Shown here: positions 17,997 through 26,880 of the stretch, piece after piece
Layout of the letters: every line of letters starts with the position of its first letter
Numbering within the stretch: the first letter of the stretch is position 1
Assembly (NCBI GenBank): GCA_966248875.1
Contig: CBINBI010000007.1
Coordinates: 1-64,000, forward strand
Length of the DNA stretch: 64,000 nucleotides
Source: Dokdonella_A sp966248875
GTDB lineage: Bacteria; Pseudomonadota; Gammaproteobacteria; Xanthomonadales; Rhodanobacteraceae
Direction of reading: 5' to 3'
Position numbers and translations under genes: made by a program
Notes under the pieces: generated by a model
What the model was told of the DNA's origin: nothing
Database searches by the model: none
What the model saw: the letters and a program-made list of their open reading frames with translations, nothing else

Positions 17997-19910
17997 TCAC
18001 CAACCGCAGGTCTTCCCCTTGTTCTGCTCCTTGAGCCACGCGTGGAGCGGCGCGAAGTAGTCGATGATCGCGGTCGCATCCAGCTCGTCGCTGCCGGTCA
18101 GCTCCTTCAGCGTCTGCTGCCAGGGCTGGCTCGCGCCTTCGCTCAGCATTTTCCAGTATTTCGCACCGGCTTCCTTGTTGCCGTAGATCGAGCACTGGTA
18201 CAGGGGACCCTTGTGCCCGGCCGCATCGCAGAGCGCGCGGTAGAACTGGAACTGCAGGATGTCTGCGAGGAAATAGCGCATGTACGGCACGTTGGTGGGG
18301 ACGTGGTTCTTCGCGCCGGGATCGAAGTCCACAGGCGTCGCCTCGACGGGCGAGGACAGTCCCTGATATTTCCGGCGCAATTGCCACCACGACTCGTTGT
18401 ACTTGTCCGGCGCGATCGAACCGTCGAACACGCCCCAGCGCCATTTGTCGATCAGGAGCCCGAACGGCAGGAATGCGACTTTTTCCAGCGCGAGCTTCAT
18501 CTGCGCGTTGAGCGCGGCCTTGTCGTCGGCGCCGGCCTTGCCGGCCAGGCCGATCCGGGCCAGGTACTCCGGCGTGATGTTGAGCCGGATCGTGTCGCCG
18601 ATCGCTTCGTGGAAGCCGTCGTTCGCGCCGCCCTGGAAGATCGGCCACTGATCCTTGTAGGCGAGGTAGTAATAAATGTGGCCCATCTCGTGGTAGATCG
18701 TGTACTGGTCTTCCTCGGTCGGGCGGATGCACATCTTGATGCGCACGTCGTCGGCCATGTCCATCGGCCACGCGCTGGCGTGGCAGAGCGCGTCGCGGTC
18801 ACGCGGGCGCACCAGCATCGACTTCTCATAGAACGAAGCCGGCAGCGCCGGGAAGCCGATCGATTTGTAGAAGTCCTCCGAGCGGCGCACCATCGTCTCG
18901 GCGCTTTTCACGTCCGCGGCGTGTTCGAGCCGGGCGAGATCGAGCGGCGAAGGCGTGCCCTTGAAATCCCTGCGCAGCGTGTCGAGCATCGCCTTGCGCT
19001 CGGCTTCCAGGCGCGAGTTGACGTCGAGATTGCCGACGCCGGGATACGGCTCGAGCAGCGGATAGATGTTCTCCCAGCTCTGCGCCCACATGTTGCCGGT
19101 GATGTGCGCTGGAATCGTGCCGTCCTTCGGCATGCGATCGCCGTATTTTTCCGCGAGCTTGTTGCGCGCGTAGCACTGCAGGTCGCCATACAGCGGCTGC
19201 ACCTGCGACCACAGGCGGTCGGTCGTCTTCGCGAACTCGTCCGGCGGCATGTCGTAGCCTGCGCGCCACATCGTGCCGACGTTGTCGTAGCCGAGATCGC
19301 GCGCGCCTTCGTTGAGCAGCTCGACGAAGCGCTGATAGTCCTTCAGCATGCCGCGCCCGACCCGGTGCCAGCCGGCCCAGGCGTCGAGGTCGTGATCCCA
19401 GTCGCGGTCTTCGGCCAGCACCTTGGAGAGCTCGTCGAGGTTCCGGCAGGTCGACGCGTCCGCGGGATCCTTGCAGTACTTGCCCGAGCCGTACGCCGCC
19501 GTCAGCCGCGAGCCGATCGTGGTGAGCTCGGTCAGATGCGCGGGGTCCTTCGGCGCCGGCATTGCCGTCTGTAGCTTGAGAAGATGCAGCGCGCGCGCGT
19601 CCTTGGCGTCTGTGCCTGGCACGTTCTCGTAGGCGCGCGACTTGTCGATCTCCTCCGACAGCCACATGAGCCAGCGCTCGTTCGCGCGCGCGGTCAGCGC
19701 CTGCGTGTCGTCGGTGATGTAGGTTTCGGCGACCCACTCGGCCGCGTTCGGCTCGATGTAGCGCTCGCGGTAGTCCTTGTTCATCTGCTCGACGAAAGCG
19801 TGCACGTCGGCCGCGGACGGCTTCGAGGTGGCCTGCGCGGCCGAAACGGCCAGCGGAACGGTGAGAGCCGCGAGAACGGCGGAGGCGAGAACGACTCGGG
19901 ACAGGCGCAT
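17997..19910 (-). CDS. M2 family metallopeptidase (angiotensin-converting-enzyme homolog)
   Basis: Zinc peptidyl-dipeptidase of the ACE family, 637 residues, predicted periplasmic. The start chosen (AGGGAGA about 7 bases upstream) gives a signal peptide MRLSRVVLASAVLAALTVPLAVSAA. The zinc site is H407-E-M-G-H411, followed by GGANDGFHEAIGD, which supplies the third ligand Glu. Family-typical stretches include NVPYMRYFLADILQFQFYRALC and the chloride/substrate-site region around YNESWWQLRRKYQG. Xanthomonads carry a closely similar enzyme. It is transcribed away from the membrane regulator gene across a 384-bp gap. Confidence 0.95.
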   Translation of the reverse strand: MRLSRVVLASAVLAALTVPLAVSAAQATSKPSAADVHAFVEQMNKDYRERYIEPNAAEWVAETYITDDTQALTARANERWLMWLSEEIDKSRAYENVPGTDAKDARALHLLKLQTAMPAPKDPAHLTELTTIGSRLTAAYGSGKYCKDPADASTCRNLDELSKVLAEDRDWDHDLDAWAGWHRVGRGMLKDYQRFVELLNEGARDLGYDNVGTMWRAGYDMPPDEFAKTTDRLWSQVQPLYGDLQCYARNKLAEKYGDRMPKDGTIPAHITGNMWAQSWENIYPLLEPYPGVGNLDVNSRLEAERKAMLDTLRRDFKGTPSPLDLARLEHAADVKSAETMVRRSEDFYKSIGFPALPASFYEKSMLVRPRDRDALCHASAWPMDMADDVRIKMCIRPTEEDQYTIYHEMGHIYYYLAYKDQWPIFQGGANDGFHEAIGDTIRLNITPEYLARIGLAGKAGADDKAALNAQMKLALEKVAFLPFGLLIDKWRWGVFDGSIAPDKYNESWWQLRRKYQGLSSPVEATPVDFDPGAKNHVPTNVPYMRYFLADILQFQFYRALCDAAGHKGPLYQCSIYGNKEAGAKYWKMLSEGASQPWQQTLKELTGSDELDATAIIDYFAPLHAWLKEQNKGKTCGW

Positions 19911-20294
19911 GAAGTTCTCCCTGAAAAAGCCTGCGAGGCTAGTGGCCGCGGCGGCACCAGGCAAGCTGCACTGCGCGAAACGCGGCTTGTGAGGCCGGCG
20001 CCGCCGCTGGTCCCGGGGCAGCGCGCCGGGCCGCGCCGATCGCTTGCGCCTTTTCGTTTCATCGCGCCGCGGCCTCGACCCGGCGCAGCCCAGACGGCCG
20101 ACAGCATGCCTTTTCCGTCACGCTGGAAGGCGCGGCGGCGCGGGACGCGCAGACATGAACCCACGAGTTTCCGGATTTCGCTGTTTCGGTTTGCGGAACT
20201 TGCCACCAGGCGCCACATTTATTACGATCGGCTTCGTATGTTGATCGGCGGCCAGGCCCCAGGCGTGAATGCCCTTCGCATCCGGTCGGAAACG
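19911..20294. promoter_or_regulatory. Divergent intergenic region between M2 peptidase and regulator
   Basis: 384 bp with promoters expected in both directions. The AT-rich stretch CATTTATTACG (about 20215-20226) is the best candidate for the -10 region of the rightward gene; I see no convincing -35. An alternative ATG for the regulator lies at 20238. Nothing else recognisable. Confidence 0.4.
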
Positions 20295-22463
20295 ATGCGT
20301 TTCCTTGCCGTCGGCGAGCATGTCGTCGACGTCGACACGCTGCGCCTGCTGACGCGGCCCGACGCGCAGCGATTGACGCCGAAGGCCGCGGCGGTGCTGC
20401 TGCAGCTCGCGCGTGCCGCCGGCCGCACACTGAGCCGAGACGAGCTCCTCAACGAAGTCTGGAAAGGGACGTGCCCCACGCCGGACGTCCTGACGCAGGC
20501 GGTCAAGGACCTGCGTCGCGCGCTGGGCGATGATCTGCACGCGCCGCGTTACGTCGAGACGCTGCCGCGGCTCGGCTACCGTCTCGTCGCACCGGCGCGC
20601 TTTCTCGACAGCTTCGACGGCAGCGGCAGCACCGCGCCCGCGGATCGCAGCGAGAGTGAACGCGACTCCGTCGCCGGCCGCCGCAGGCTGGATGTTCCCT
20701 TCCGCGCCGCGCTCGCCGTGCTCGCGCTGATCGTGATCGGCATGGTCGCGATCGTGATGCGCAGGCAGGAATCCGGCGCTGCCGGTGTCGAACCGCGCTG
20801 GCAAGTTGCGGACCAGCGCTCGATCACGGCCGATCCCGGCCCCGAGAACTTCCCGCGCATCTCGCCGGACGGCACGCGCGTCGCGTATTCGATCCGCGAC
20901 GCCGACCGGCATAACGCGCACGTCGTGCAGCGCCTGCTGACGCAGTCGCGCGTCGTCAGGCTGGCCGAGCCGGCCGGCGGCAGCGAGTCCTATCCGGTGT
21001 GGTCTCCGGACGGCTCGATGATCGCGTTCGCGCGGCGCATCGGCGACGAGTGTCGCGTCATGGTCGTGCCGGCGCTCGGCGGTCCCGAACGCCTCGTCGA
21101 CTCGTGCGTCGCAGGCTCGGTGAACTATTTTTCCTGGGCGGCCGATGCGCGGTATCTCGTCACGACGCGTCCGACCGCACCGGCCGGCACCGATCTCGCG
21201 ATCATGCGGGTGCCGATCGACGGCGGCGCAGCGGAACGGATCGCGTACGATCACAGCAGCACCGACCTCGATCTCGATCCGCGCTATTCGCCGGACGGCA
21301 CGCAGATCGCGTTCCGGCGCGGCGCGAGCCCGTACAGCGACCTGTTCGTCATGGACGCGCGCGGCGGCAAGGTGCGCCAGCTCACGCATCTCGCCAGCCG
21401 CATACGCGGTTTCGACTGGACGCGCGACGGCAGCGCGCTGGTCTTCTCCTCGGGCCACGCCGGGCCGCAGGCCCTGTACACCGTCTCGCTGGAAGACGGC
21501 CGCATCGAGGCGCTGGGCGTGCAGCCGGCGGAATATCCGAGCGCGGCGCGCACGTCGGACACGATCGTCTACGAGATCCCGCGCATGCGCACGCAGCTCG
21601 CAAGCATCGCGCTCGGCTCCGTGGAGGAGGGCGTCGCACCGGAGATGCAGGATCTCGTACCGTCGACCGGCAACGACGCCGCGCCGACGTTCTCGCCGGT
21701 CGACGACCGGCTGGCGTTCGTGTCCGACCGCAGCGGCGCGCAGCAACTCTGGCTCGGCGATCCCGCGAACGGCGAAGTGTTTCCGCTGACCGAAAGCGAC
21801 GAGCCCACGCTGCGTTATCCCGTGTGGCGCCCGGATGGTGCGCGCCTGCTGATCACCGCGCGCGGCGCGTCGACCGGCCGCCTCATCGAGATCGACATCG
21901 CGACGCACACGCGCCGCGTGCTGACCGCGCCGGACGAGGACGTCCGCTACGGCGTGTACGGACCGCGGCCCGGCAGCTATGTCGCCGTGGTCGGAGACAA
22001 CGGTGAGGGCCGTGAGCTGATCCAGTTCGAAAGCGGGTCGGACGGCGAGACCTCGCGGCTCGTGCTCGCCCGCGACGTCGCGCGCATTGATTACGACCAG
22101 GCTGGCGGCAGCGTGTACTTCACGCGCGTTACCGAAGGCGGCCTGTTCCGGCTCGATGCGCACTCCGGCGAGGAGACGCTGGTCACCCGCAACATCAACC
22201 CGGCGCATATCGACGGCTGGCTGGCGCTGGCGGGCCACATCTTCTATATCGAGGCACAGGCCGCCGGATCGAGCCTCGTGCACGATCTCGATCCCGCAAC
22301 AGGCGAGGACCGCGTCGTGGCGACCATTCCCGAGCCGATCGCCGACTTCAACTTCAGCGTATCCCACGACCGGCGCCGCATCGTCATCGTGCGCGTCGCC
22401 GCGCAGGACACGGACGTCGGTGCGATCACGCTGAGGAAGCGGGGATGGTGGATTCGGGATTAG
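20295..22463 (+). CDS. CadC/ToxR-like membrane regulator with TolB-type beta-propeller
   Basis: Probable one-component transmembrane transcription regulator, 722 residues. An OmpR/CadC-type winged helix occupies residues 1-100 (LTPKAAAVLLQLARAAGRTLSR, DLRRALGDD, PRLGYRLVAP). A single transmembrane helix (about 137-155) follows, then a periplasmic PD40/TolB-like propeller with repeated SPDGTxIAF blades (FPRISPDGTRVAYS, PVWSPDGSMIAFA, PRYSPDGTQIAFR). Starting at this ATG matches the usual beginning of the DNA-binding domain (MRFLAVGEHVVD); an in-frame ATG 57 bp upstream is also possible. The last codons, including the stop, are formed by the start of a GGGATTA repeat tract. The signal sensed is unknown. 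Neighbours are a secreted peptidase, an AraC regulator and a TonB receptor. Confidence 0.87.
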   Translation: MRFLAVGEHVVDVDTLRLLTRPDAQRLTPKAAAVLLQLARAAGRTLSRDELLNEVWKGTCPTPDVLTQAVKDLRRALGDDLHAPRYVETLPRLGYRLVAPARFLDSFDGSGSTAPADRSESERDSVAGRRRLDVPFRAALAVLALIVIGMVAIVMRRQESGAAGVEPRWQVADQRSITADPGPENFPRISPDGTRVAYSIRDADRHNAHVVQRLLTQSRVVRLAEPAGGSESYPVWSPDGSMIAFARRIGDECRVMVVPALGGPERLVDSCVAGSVNYFSWAADARYLVTTRPTAPAGTDLAIMRVPIDGGAAERIAYDHSSTDLDLDPRYSPDGTQIAFRRGASPYSDLFVMDARGGKVRQLTHLASRIRGFDWTRDGSALVFSSGHAGPQALYTVSLEDGRIEALGVQPAEYPSAARTSDTIVYEIPRMRTQLASIALGSVEEGVAPEMQDLVPSTGNDAAPTFSPVDDRLAFVSDRSGAQQLWLGDPANGEVFPLTESDEPTLRYPVWRPDGARLLITARGASTGRLIEIDIATHTRRVLTAPDEDVRYGVYGPRPGSYVAVVGDNGEGRELIQFESGSDGETSRLVLARDVARIDYDQAGGSVYFTRVTEGGLFRLDAHSGEETLVTRNINPAHIDGWLALAGHIFYIEAQAAGSSLVHDLDPATGEDRVVATIPEPIADFNFSVSHDRRRIVIVRVAAQDTDVGAITLRKRGWWIRD

Positions 22464-22484
22464 GGATTAGGATTAGGGATTAGG
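22455..22484 (+). repeat. GGGATTA short tandem repeat
   Basis: Four imperfect units of (G)GGATTA starting inside the stop codon of the propeller regulator and running into the intergenic region. GGGATT-type runs occur between genes in xanthomonads; function unknown. Confidence 0.7.
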
Positions 22485-22670
22485 AAAGGCGGGTTTGTTT
22501 CACATTTCCAATCCCGGCTCCACCCGCGCCAAACCGCCTGTTTCGCACGACATTCGGAATATCTTCACCGATCCGAAGACCGCCGTCGGCGATATTTCGC
22601 GGCATTTTCCTGACTCGGGCGCATCGTCCGAGCAAGCATGCAGCCGTCCCGGCAAGAGAGGCGGTCAGGC

Positions 22671-23567
22671 ATGCACATCCTCTGCGAACGTCTGGTCAAT
22701 GGCGGGCGGCTGGACTGGAGCGCCGACGAAGGCGATCGGCGCGGGTCCGGCGGCGGTCTGCGTGTTCTGGTCGGTTACGGCCGCGGCTGCATCCTGCACG
22801 GCCGTGCTTCACCCGCGACGATCGTGCTTCCGCTGCGCGGGCGCGTGCAGATCGCGGACGGTGAACAGTCGCGCACGCTGGAAAGCGGCGAGCTCCTTGT
22901 CTGCGAGTCGGGGCAGCGCGTGCAGGTCATCGGCCGAGGCACGGCGCTCTGGATCGCCGTGTTCGCCCCGGCCGAGGTCTGGCACCCGCTGACCGGCGGC
23001 GTGCCGGAATCCGCACCCGATCCGCTCCTGATCCCGGCCTCGCACGCAGCCGACCGCGCGATTCGGCGCGCCGCCGTGCGTCTCGCGCGCGTCGCCCTCG
23101 AGGACGCCGGCGCGTCGGCCACGTCGATCGCCGCGGCAGCGTTCGCGACGCAGATCGCCGATCTCCAGGCCGCGTTCGACCCGCTCATCGCGCGCTGCCC
23201 GGGCCGCACGCTGGCGCAGCGGCGCAGCGTGTTCCTGCGCCTGCAGCGCGTGCGCAACTACATGGCGTCGAGCTGCCACCTCGATCTCGACATCGCGGGC
23301 TTTGCGCGCATGGCGAGCTATTCGCCCTGCCATTTCATCCGAGCGTTCTCGACCGTCTACGGCGAGACGCCGCACGCGGTGCTGGTCGAGCAGCGGCTCG
23401 GCCGCGCGCACCGGCTGATCCATGAGAGCGAGCTCGCGATCACCGAGATCGCGCGCGCGAGCGGCTTCGAGAACCGCTGCGCGTTCTCGCGCTCGTTCAA
23501 GCGGCGTTTCGGCATCACCGCCACCGACCTGCGCGAGTGCGCGCGGACGCCGGGACTCGCGGCCTGA
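22671..23567 (+). CDS. AraC-family transcriptional regulator
   Basis: DNA-binding regulator of 298 residues. The N-terminal half looks like a cupin-type sensing domain (ATIVLPLRGRVQIADGEQ, GELLVCESGQRVQVIG). The C-terminal 100 residues contain the two helix-turn-helices of AraC/XylS: DLDIAGFARMASYSPCHFIRAF and LAITEIARASGFENRCAFSRSFKRRFG, with an RVRNYM linker helix before them. The ATG preceded by AGAGAGGCGG is preferred over one 33 bp upstream. It ends 210 bp before a TonB-dependent receptor on the same strand, the obvious candidate target, though no binding site could be defined. Confidence 0.9.
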   Translation: MHILCERLVNGGRLDWSADEGDRRGSGGGLRVLVGYGRGCILHGRASPATIVLPLRGRVQIADGEQSRTLESGELLVCESGQRVQVIGRGTALWIAVFAPAEVWHPLTGGVPESAPDPLLIPASHAADRAIRRAAVRLARVALEDAGASATSIAAAAFATQIADLQAAFDPLIARCPGRTLAQRRSVFLRLQRVRNYMASSCHLDLDIAGFARMASYSPCHFIRAFSTVYGETPHAVLVEQRLGRAHRLIHESELAITEIARASGFENRCAFSRSFKRRFGITATDLRECARTPGLAA

Positions 23568-23777
23568 CGCCAGCGGCGGAGCCCAGCCGTGCAATGCGCC
23601 GGCACGACGGCGACGCGGCAGGCGTTGCGCAATCCGTCCGCGTGGATCTGCTTATCAATTTATGCAACCACTGCTGCAAGGCCAGGCCAAGGGAAGCGAT
23701 TCACATTTTCCTAATGTTCCAGCAACCCCTTGCATGACGTCCGGCACGGGGATTCCAAGAACAGGAGAACTCGATCC

Positions 23778-26700
23778 ATGCGACACACACTGCTCCGAGA
23801 AGCGATCCGCCGGGTGCTGAGCGCGCCCAACGGTGTTGTGCGTCCGGGTGCGGCCGGAATGGGCGCACTGGCCGCGATGGGATTGCTGGCGACGCCGGCG
23901 TTCGCGCAGGATGCGCAGGACCAGGACAGCCAGAAGCTCGAGACGATCACCGTCACGGGTTCGAACATCCGCCGCGTCGACATCGAAACGTCGAACCCGG
24001 TCATCACGATCGACCGCGCCGCGATCCAGAAGACCGGCAAGCTGACGCTGGGTGACCTGGTGCAGCAGCTCCCGGCCGTCACCGGCCCGAACATCAACCC
24101 GCAGATCAACAACGGCGGCGGATCCGGCTTCTCGTCGATCGGCCTGCGCGGCCTCGGCTCGCCGCGCACGCTCGTGCTGATCAACGGCCATCGTTATCTG
24201 TCGGGCGATCCCAACGCGATTCCGGCGAACATGATCGAGCGCATCGAAGTGCTGACCGACGGCGCCTCGTCGGTGTACGGCTCGGACGCGGTCGCGGGCG
24301 TCGTCAACTTCATCCTGCGCTCGGATTACCAGGGCGCCGAGTTCTCCGCCAACTACGGCATTTCCGACAAGGATGACGGCGAGCAGCGGGGTTATCAGTT
24401 CACCTTCGGCCAGAGCACCGACAAGGGTTCGATCATGGCCGGCATCAGTTACAACAAGACCGACCAGGTGCTGGCGAGTCACCGCGCCTTCTCGAAGGAT
24501 TCGGTGTCGCTGTACGGCAATTCGACGTTCGGGCCGGCGCCGTCGATCGGCGGATCGACCTCGTCGCCGTTCGGCCACGTGCAGATTCCCGACGAGTTTG
24601 CGGACCTGTTTCCGGATTGCAACACCGGCTTCCTTGCGCGCATCCCGGGTCACAGCGGCCAGGATATCGCGAACGACTACCGCTGCTACGTCAACAACGG
24701 CACGCCGGCTGCGCCGAGCGACAAGTACAACTTCGCGACGGTCAACCTGATCATGACACCGCAGGAACGCACGGGCCTGTTCCTCAACGGCAACTACAAG
24801 CTGACCGACAACATCGAGGTCTACGCCGCCGTCATGCACAACAAGACCTCATCGGCGTTCCAGCTGGCGCCCGCCGTCTATGGCTCGCCGTTCGGCGCGA
24901 TCATCTCGGCGGACAGCTACTACAACCCGTTCGGCGTCGAGTTCAGCCGCACCGCGTTCGACTATCGTTCCCGCTTCGCCGTGCTCGGCAACCGTCGCGT
25001 CTCGTTCGGCACGAACACCGATCAGGTGTCGACCGGCTTCAAAGGCTCGTTCTCGATCTGGAACGACCAGCAATGGAACTGGGAAGCCGGCTTGGATTTC
25101 GGCCACAACAGTTTCTCGACGACGACCTACGGCCTGCCGAACCTCAACATCATCAACCAGGCGACCGGCCCCTCGTTCCTCGGCGACGACGGCGTCGTCC
25201 ACTGCGGCACGCCCGACGCGGTCATCACTGACTGCACACCGATCAACATCTTCAATCTCGAGGACCCGAACACGCTCGACGTACTGCGTAACGCGAGCTC
25301 GCCCGCGAGCAGCGGCGGCTTTACGCAGGAGAAGGTCTGGCGCGTCGACGCGAACGGCGGCATCTTCGACCTGCCTGCCGGCACGGTGCAGCTCGCGGTC
25401 GGTGCGTCATACCGCAAGGAATACGCGCACACGAACACCGACACCTCGCTGCTGATCAATCCGGCGACGGGCAACTGCGTGCTCGGCAGCCAGTGCGCCT
25501 CGCCGCTGCAAGGCGGCTACAACGTCAAGGACTTCTATGTCGAGCTGTTCGTGCCGATCCTGAAGGACCTGCCGTTCTTCCACGCCCTGAACCTGACGAT
25601 CGGCGACCGCTATTCGAAGTACAACAACTTCGGCAACACCAACAACGGCAAGCTCGCCATCGAATGGCGGCCAATCGAGGACCTCCTGCTGCGCGGCACG
25701 GTGTCCGAGGTGTTCCGCGCGCCGACCGTGCTGAACATCTTCGGCGCGGCCGTGAACGACGCGCCCAAGCTCTCGCACGATCCCTGCGACGGCTACACCG
25801 GCAATCCGCCGAACCCGGCGTGCACGAACGTGCCGACCGACGGCTCGTTCCGCAACCAGGCGGTCGCCCAGCAGCTGCAGATCACGGCGATCGCGTCGGG
25901 CTCGCAATTCGCCGGCTTCCCGCTCGGGCCGGAGCTCGGCAAGTCGTTCGACTGGGGCATCGTGTACGACCCGCACTTCATCGAAGGCCTGTCGGTCAGC
26001 GCGGATTACTGGCGCCTCTACCTCAACGACATCATCACCAACGTCGGCGCGCAGAGCGTGCTCGATCTGTGCGCCGCGGGCCAGCTCGTCTATTGCACGA
26101 TGTTCGAGCGCAATCCGTCGGGACCGAACCAGGGCCAGATCCTGCGCATGATCGAGCCGACCGCTAACCTCGGCCGCGTCGACGTCAAGGGTGTGGATTT
26201 TGCGCTGAACTACCGGCTGCCGGAGTTCTCGTTCGGCCGCTTCAACGTGCAGTTCAACGCGACGTATCTGGAGAAGTACGACGTGTCGACCGCGCCCGGC
26301 ACGCCGGCGAACTCGGTCTATCACTATGCGGGTCACTTCCTGACGTTCGGCTCGACGCAGGCCGCGGCCTGCGCCACCGGCGTCGGCTCCGGCGGCGTCT
26401 GCCTGTACCCGCGCTGGCGTGCGCAGAGCGCCGTCAACTGGCAGCTCGGCAATTTCGACGCGTCCTGGCGCATGCGCTACATCGGCCGCTTCCGCATGGG
26501 TTCGCCATCGCCGTCACAGGACGTGTTCCCGGCGGGAACGTGCTACTACGGCGACTATTGCACGCTGCACGGGCTGTTCTACGACTTCGGGGCGACGGTC
26601 TACAACGACATCCAGTTCGGCTACAACCTCGAAGGCTGGAACACGCGCTTCGACATCGGCGTGAACAACATCGCCGACAAGCAGCCGCCGCTGCTCTATG

Positions 26701-26789
26701 CGAACAACACGAACAACGCGAACACGGACCCGGCCAACTTCGATCTGATCGGCCGCTTCTACTTCGCGCGCGTCACGGTGAAGTTCTAG
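23778..26789 (+). CDS. TonB-dependent receptor (Oar-type)
   Basis: Outer-membrane active transporter of 1003 residues. A signal peptide ends near AFAQ (residue 44), then a TonB-box-like LETITVTGSNI and a plug domain with IGLRGLGSPRTLVLINGHR and VLTDGASSVYGSDAVAGVVNF. The remainder is a 22-strand-type barrel with long loops containing several cysteines, and the chain ends in the aromatic residue expected for barrel insertion (FARVTVKF). GGAG lies about 9 bases before the ATG. Substrate is unknown; this subfamily is abundant in proteolytic Lysobacterales and often assumed to take up peptides or glycans. It is preceded by an AraC regulator and followed convergently by otsA. Confidence 0.93.
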   Translation: MRHTLLREAIRRVLSAPNGVVRPGAAGMGALAAMGLLATPAFAQDAQDQDSQKLETITVTGSNIRRVDIETSNPVITIDRAAIQKTGKLTLGDLVQQLPAVTGPNINPQINNGGGSGFSSIGLRGLGSPRTLVLINGHRYLSGDPNAIPANMIERIEVLTDGASSVYGSDAVAGVVNFILRSDYQGAEFSANYGISDKDDGEQRGYQFTFGQSTDKGSIMAGISYNKTDQVLASHRAFSKDSVSLYGNSTFGPAPSIGGSTSSPFGHVQIPDEFADLFPDCNTGFLARIPGHSGQDIANDYRCYVNNGTPAAPSDKYNFATVNLIMTPQERTGLFLNGNYKLTDNIEVYAAVMHNKTSSAFQLAPAVYGSPFGAIISADSYYNPFGVEFSRTAFDYRSRFAVLGNRRVSFGTNTDQVSTGFKGSFSIWNDQQWNWEAGLDFGHNSFSTTTYGLPNLNIINQATGPSFLGDDGVVHCGTPDAVITDCTPINIFNLEDPNTLDVLRNASSPASSGGFTQEKVWRVDANGGIFDLPAGTVQLAVGASYRKEYAHTNTDTSLLINPATGNCVLGSQCASPLQGGYNVKDFYVELFVPILKDLPFFHALNLTIGDRYSKYNNFGNTNNGKLAIEWRPIEDLLLRGTVSEVFRAPTVLNIFGAAVNDAPKLSHDPCDGYTGNPPNPACTNVPTDGSFRNQAVAQQLQITAIASGSQFAGFPLGPELGKSFDWGIVYDPHFIEGLSVSADYWRLYLNDIITNVGAQSVLDLCAAGQLVYCTMFERNPSGPNQGQILRMIEPTANLGRVDVKGVDFALNYRLPEFSFGRFNVQFNATYLEKYDVSTAPGTPANSVYHYAGHFLTFGSTQAAACATGVGSGGVCLYPRWRAQSAVNWQLGNFDASWRMRYIGRFRMGSPSPSQDVFPAGTCYYGDYCTLHGLFYDFGATVYNDIQFGYNLEGWNTRFDIGVNNIADKQPPLLYANNTNNANTDPANFDLIGRFYFARVTVKF

Positions 26790-26807
26790 CGGAACGGGAG
26801 CGGCGCG

Positions 26808-26837
26808 CCGCCGCCGGTCTCCCCGGGCCGGCGGCGG
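26808..26837. terminator. GC hairpin between convergent TonB receptor and otsA
   Basis: A perfect 10-bp stem, CCGCCGCCGG with CCGGCGGCGG, around a 10-nt loop. There is no T-run, so termination is likely but not certain; it is symmetric for both convergent genes. Confidence 0.5.
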
Positions 26838-26880
26838 GGGCGCCTTGCCGCGGCCGGCGCGGCGTGAGGATTGCCGCGCC

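Noticed and set aside
20118..22367. Open frame of 749 codons antisense to the propeller regulator
   Set aside because: Composition typical of antisense shadows; the plus frame has clear winged-helix, transmembrane and propeller motifs.
22455..22484. GGGATTA tract as a telomere-like end or array
   Set aside because: Only four short units inside ordinary chromosomal context; no terminal features.
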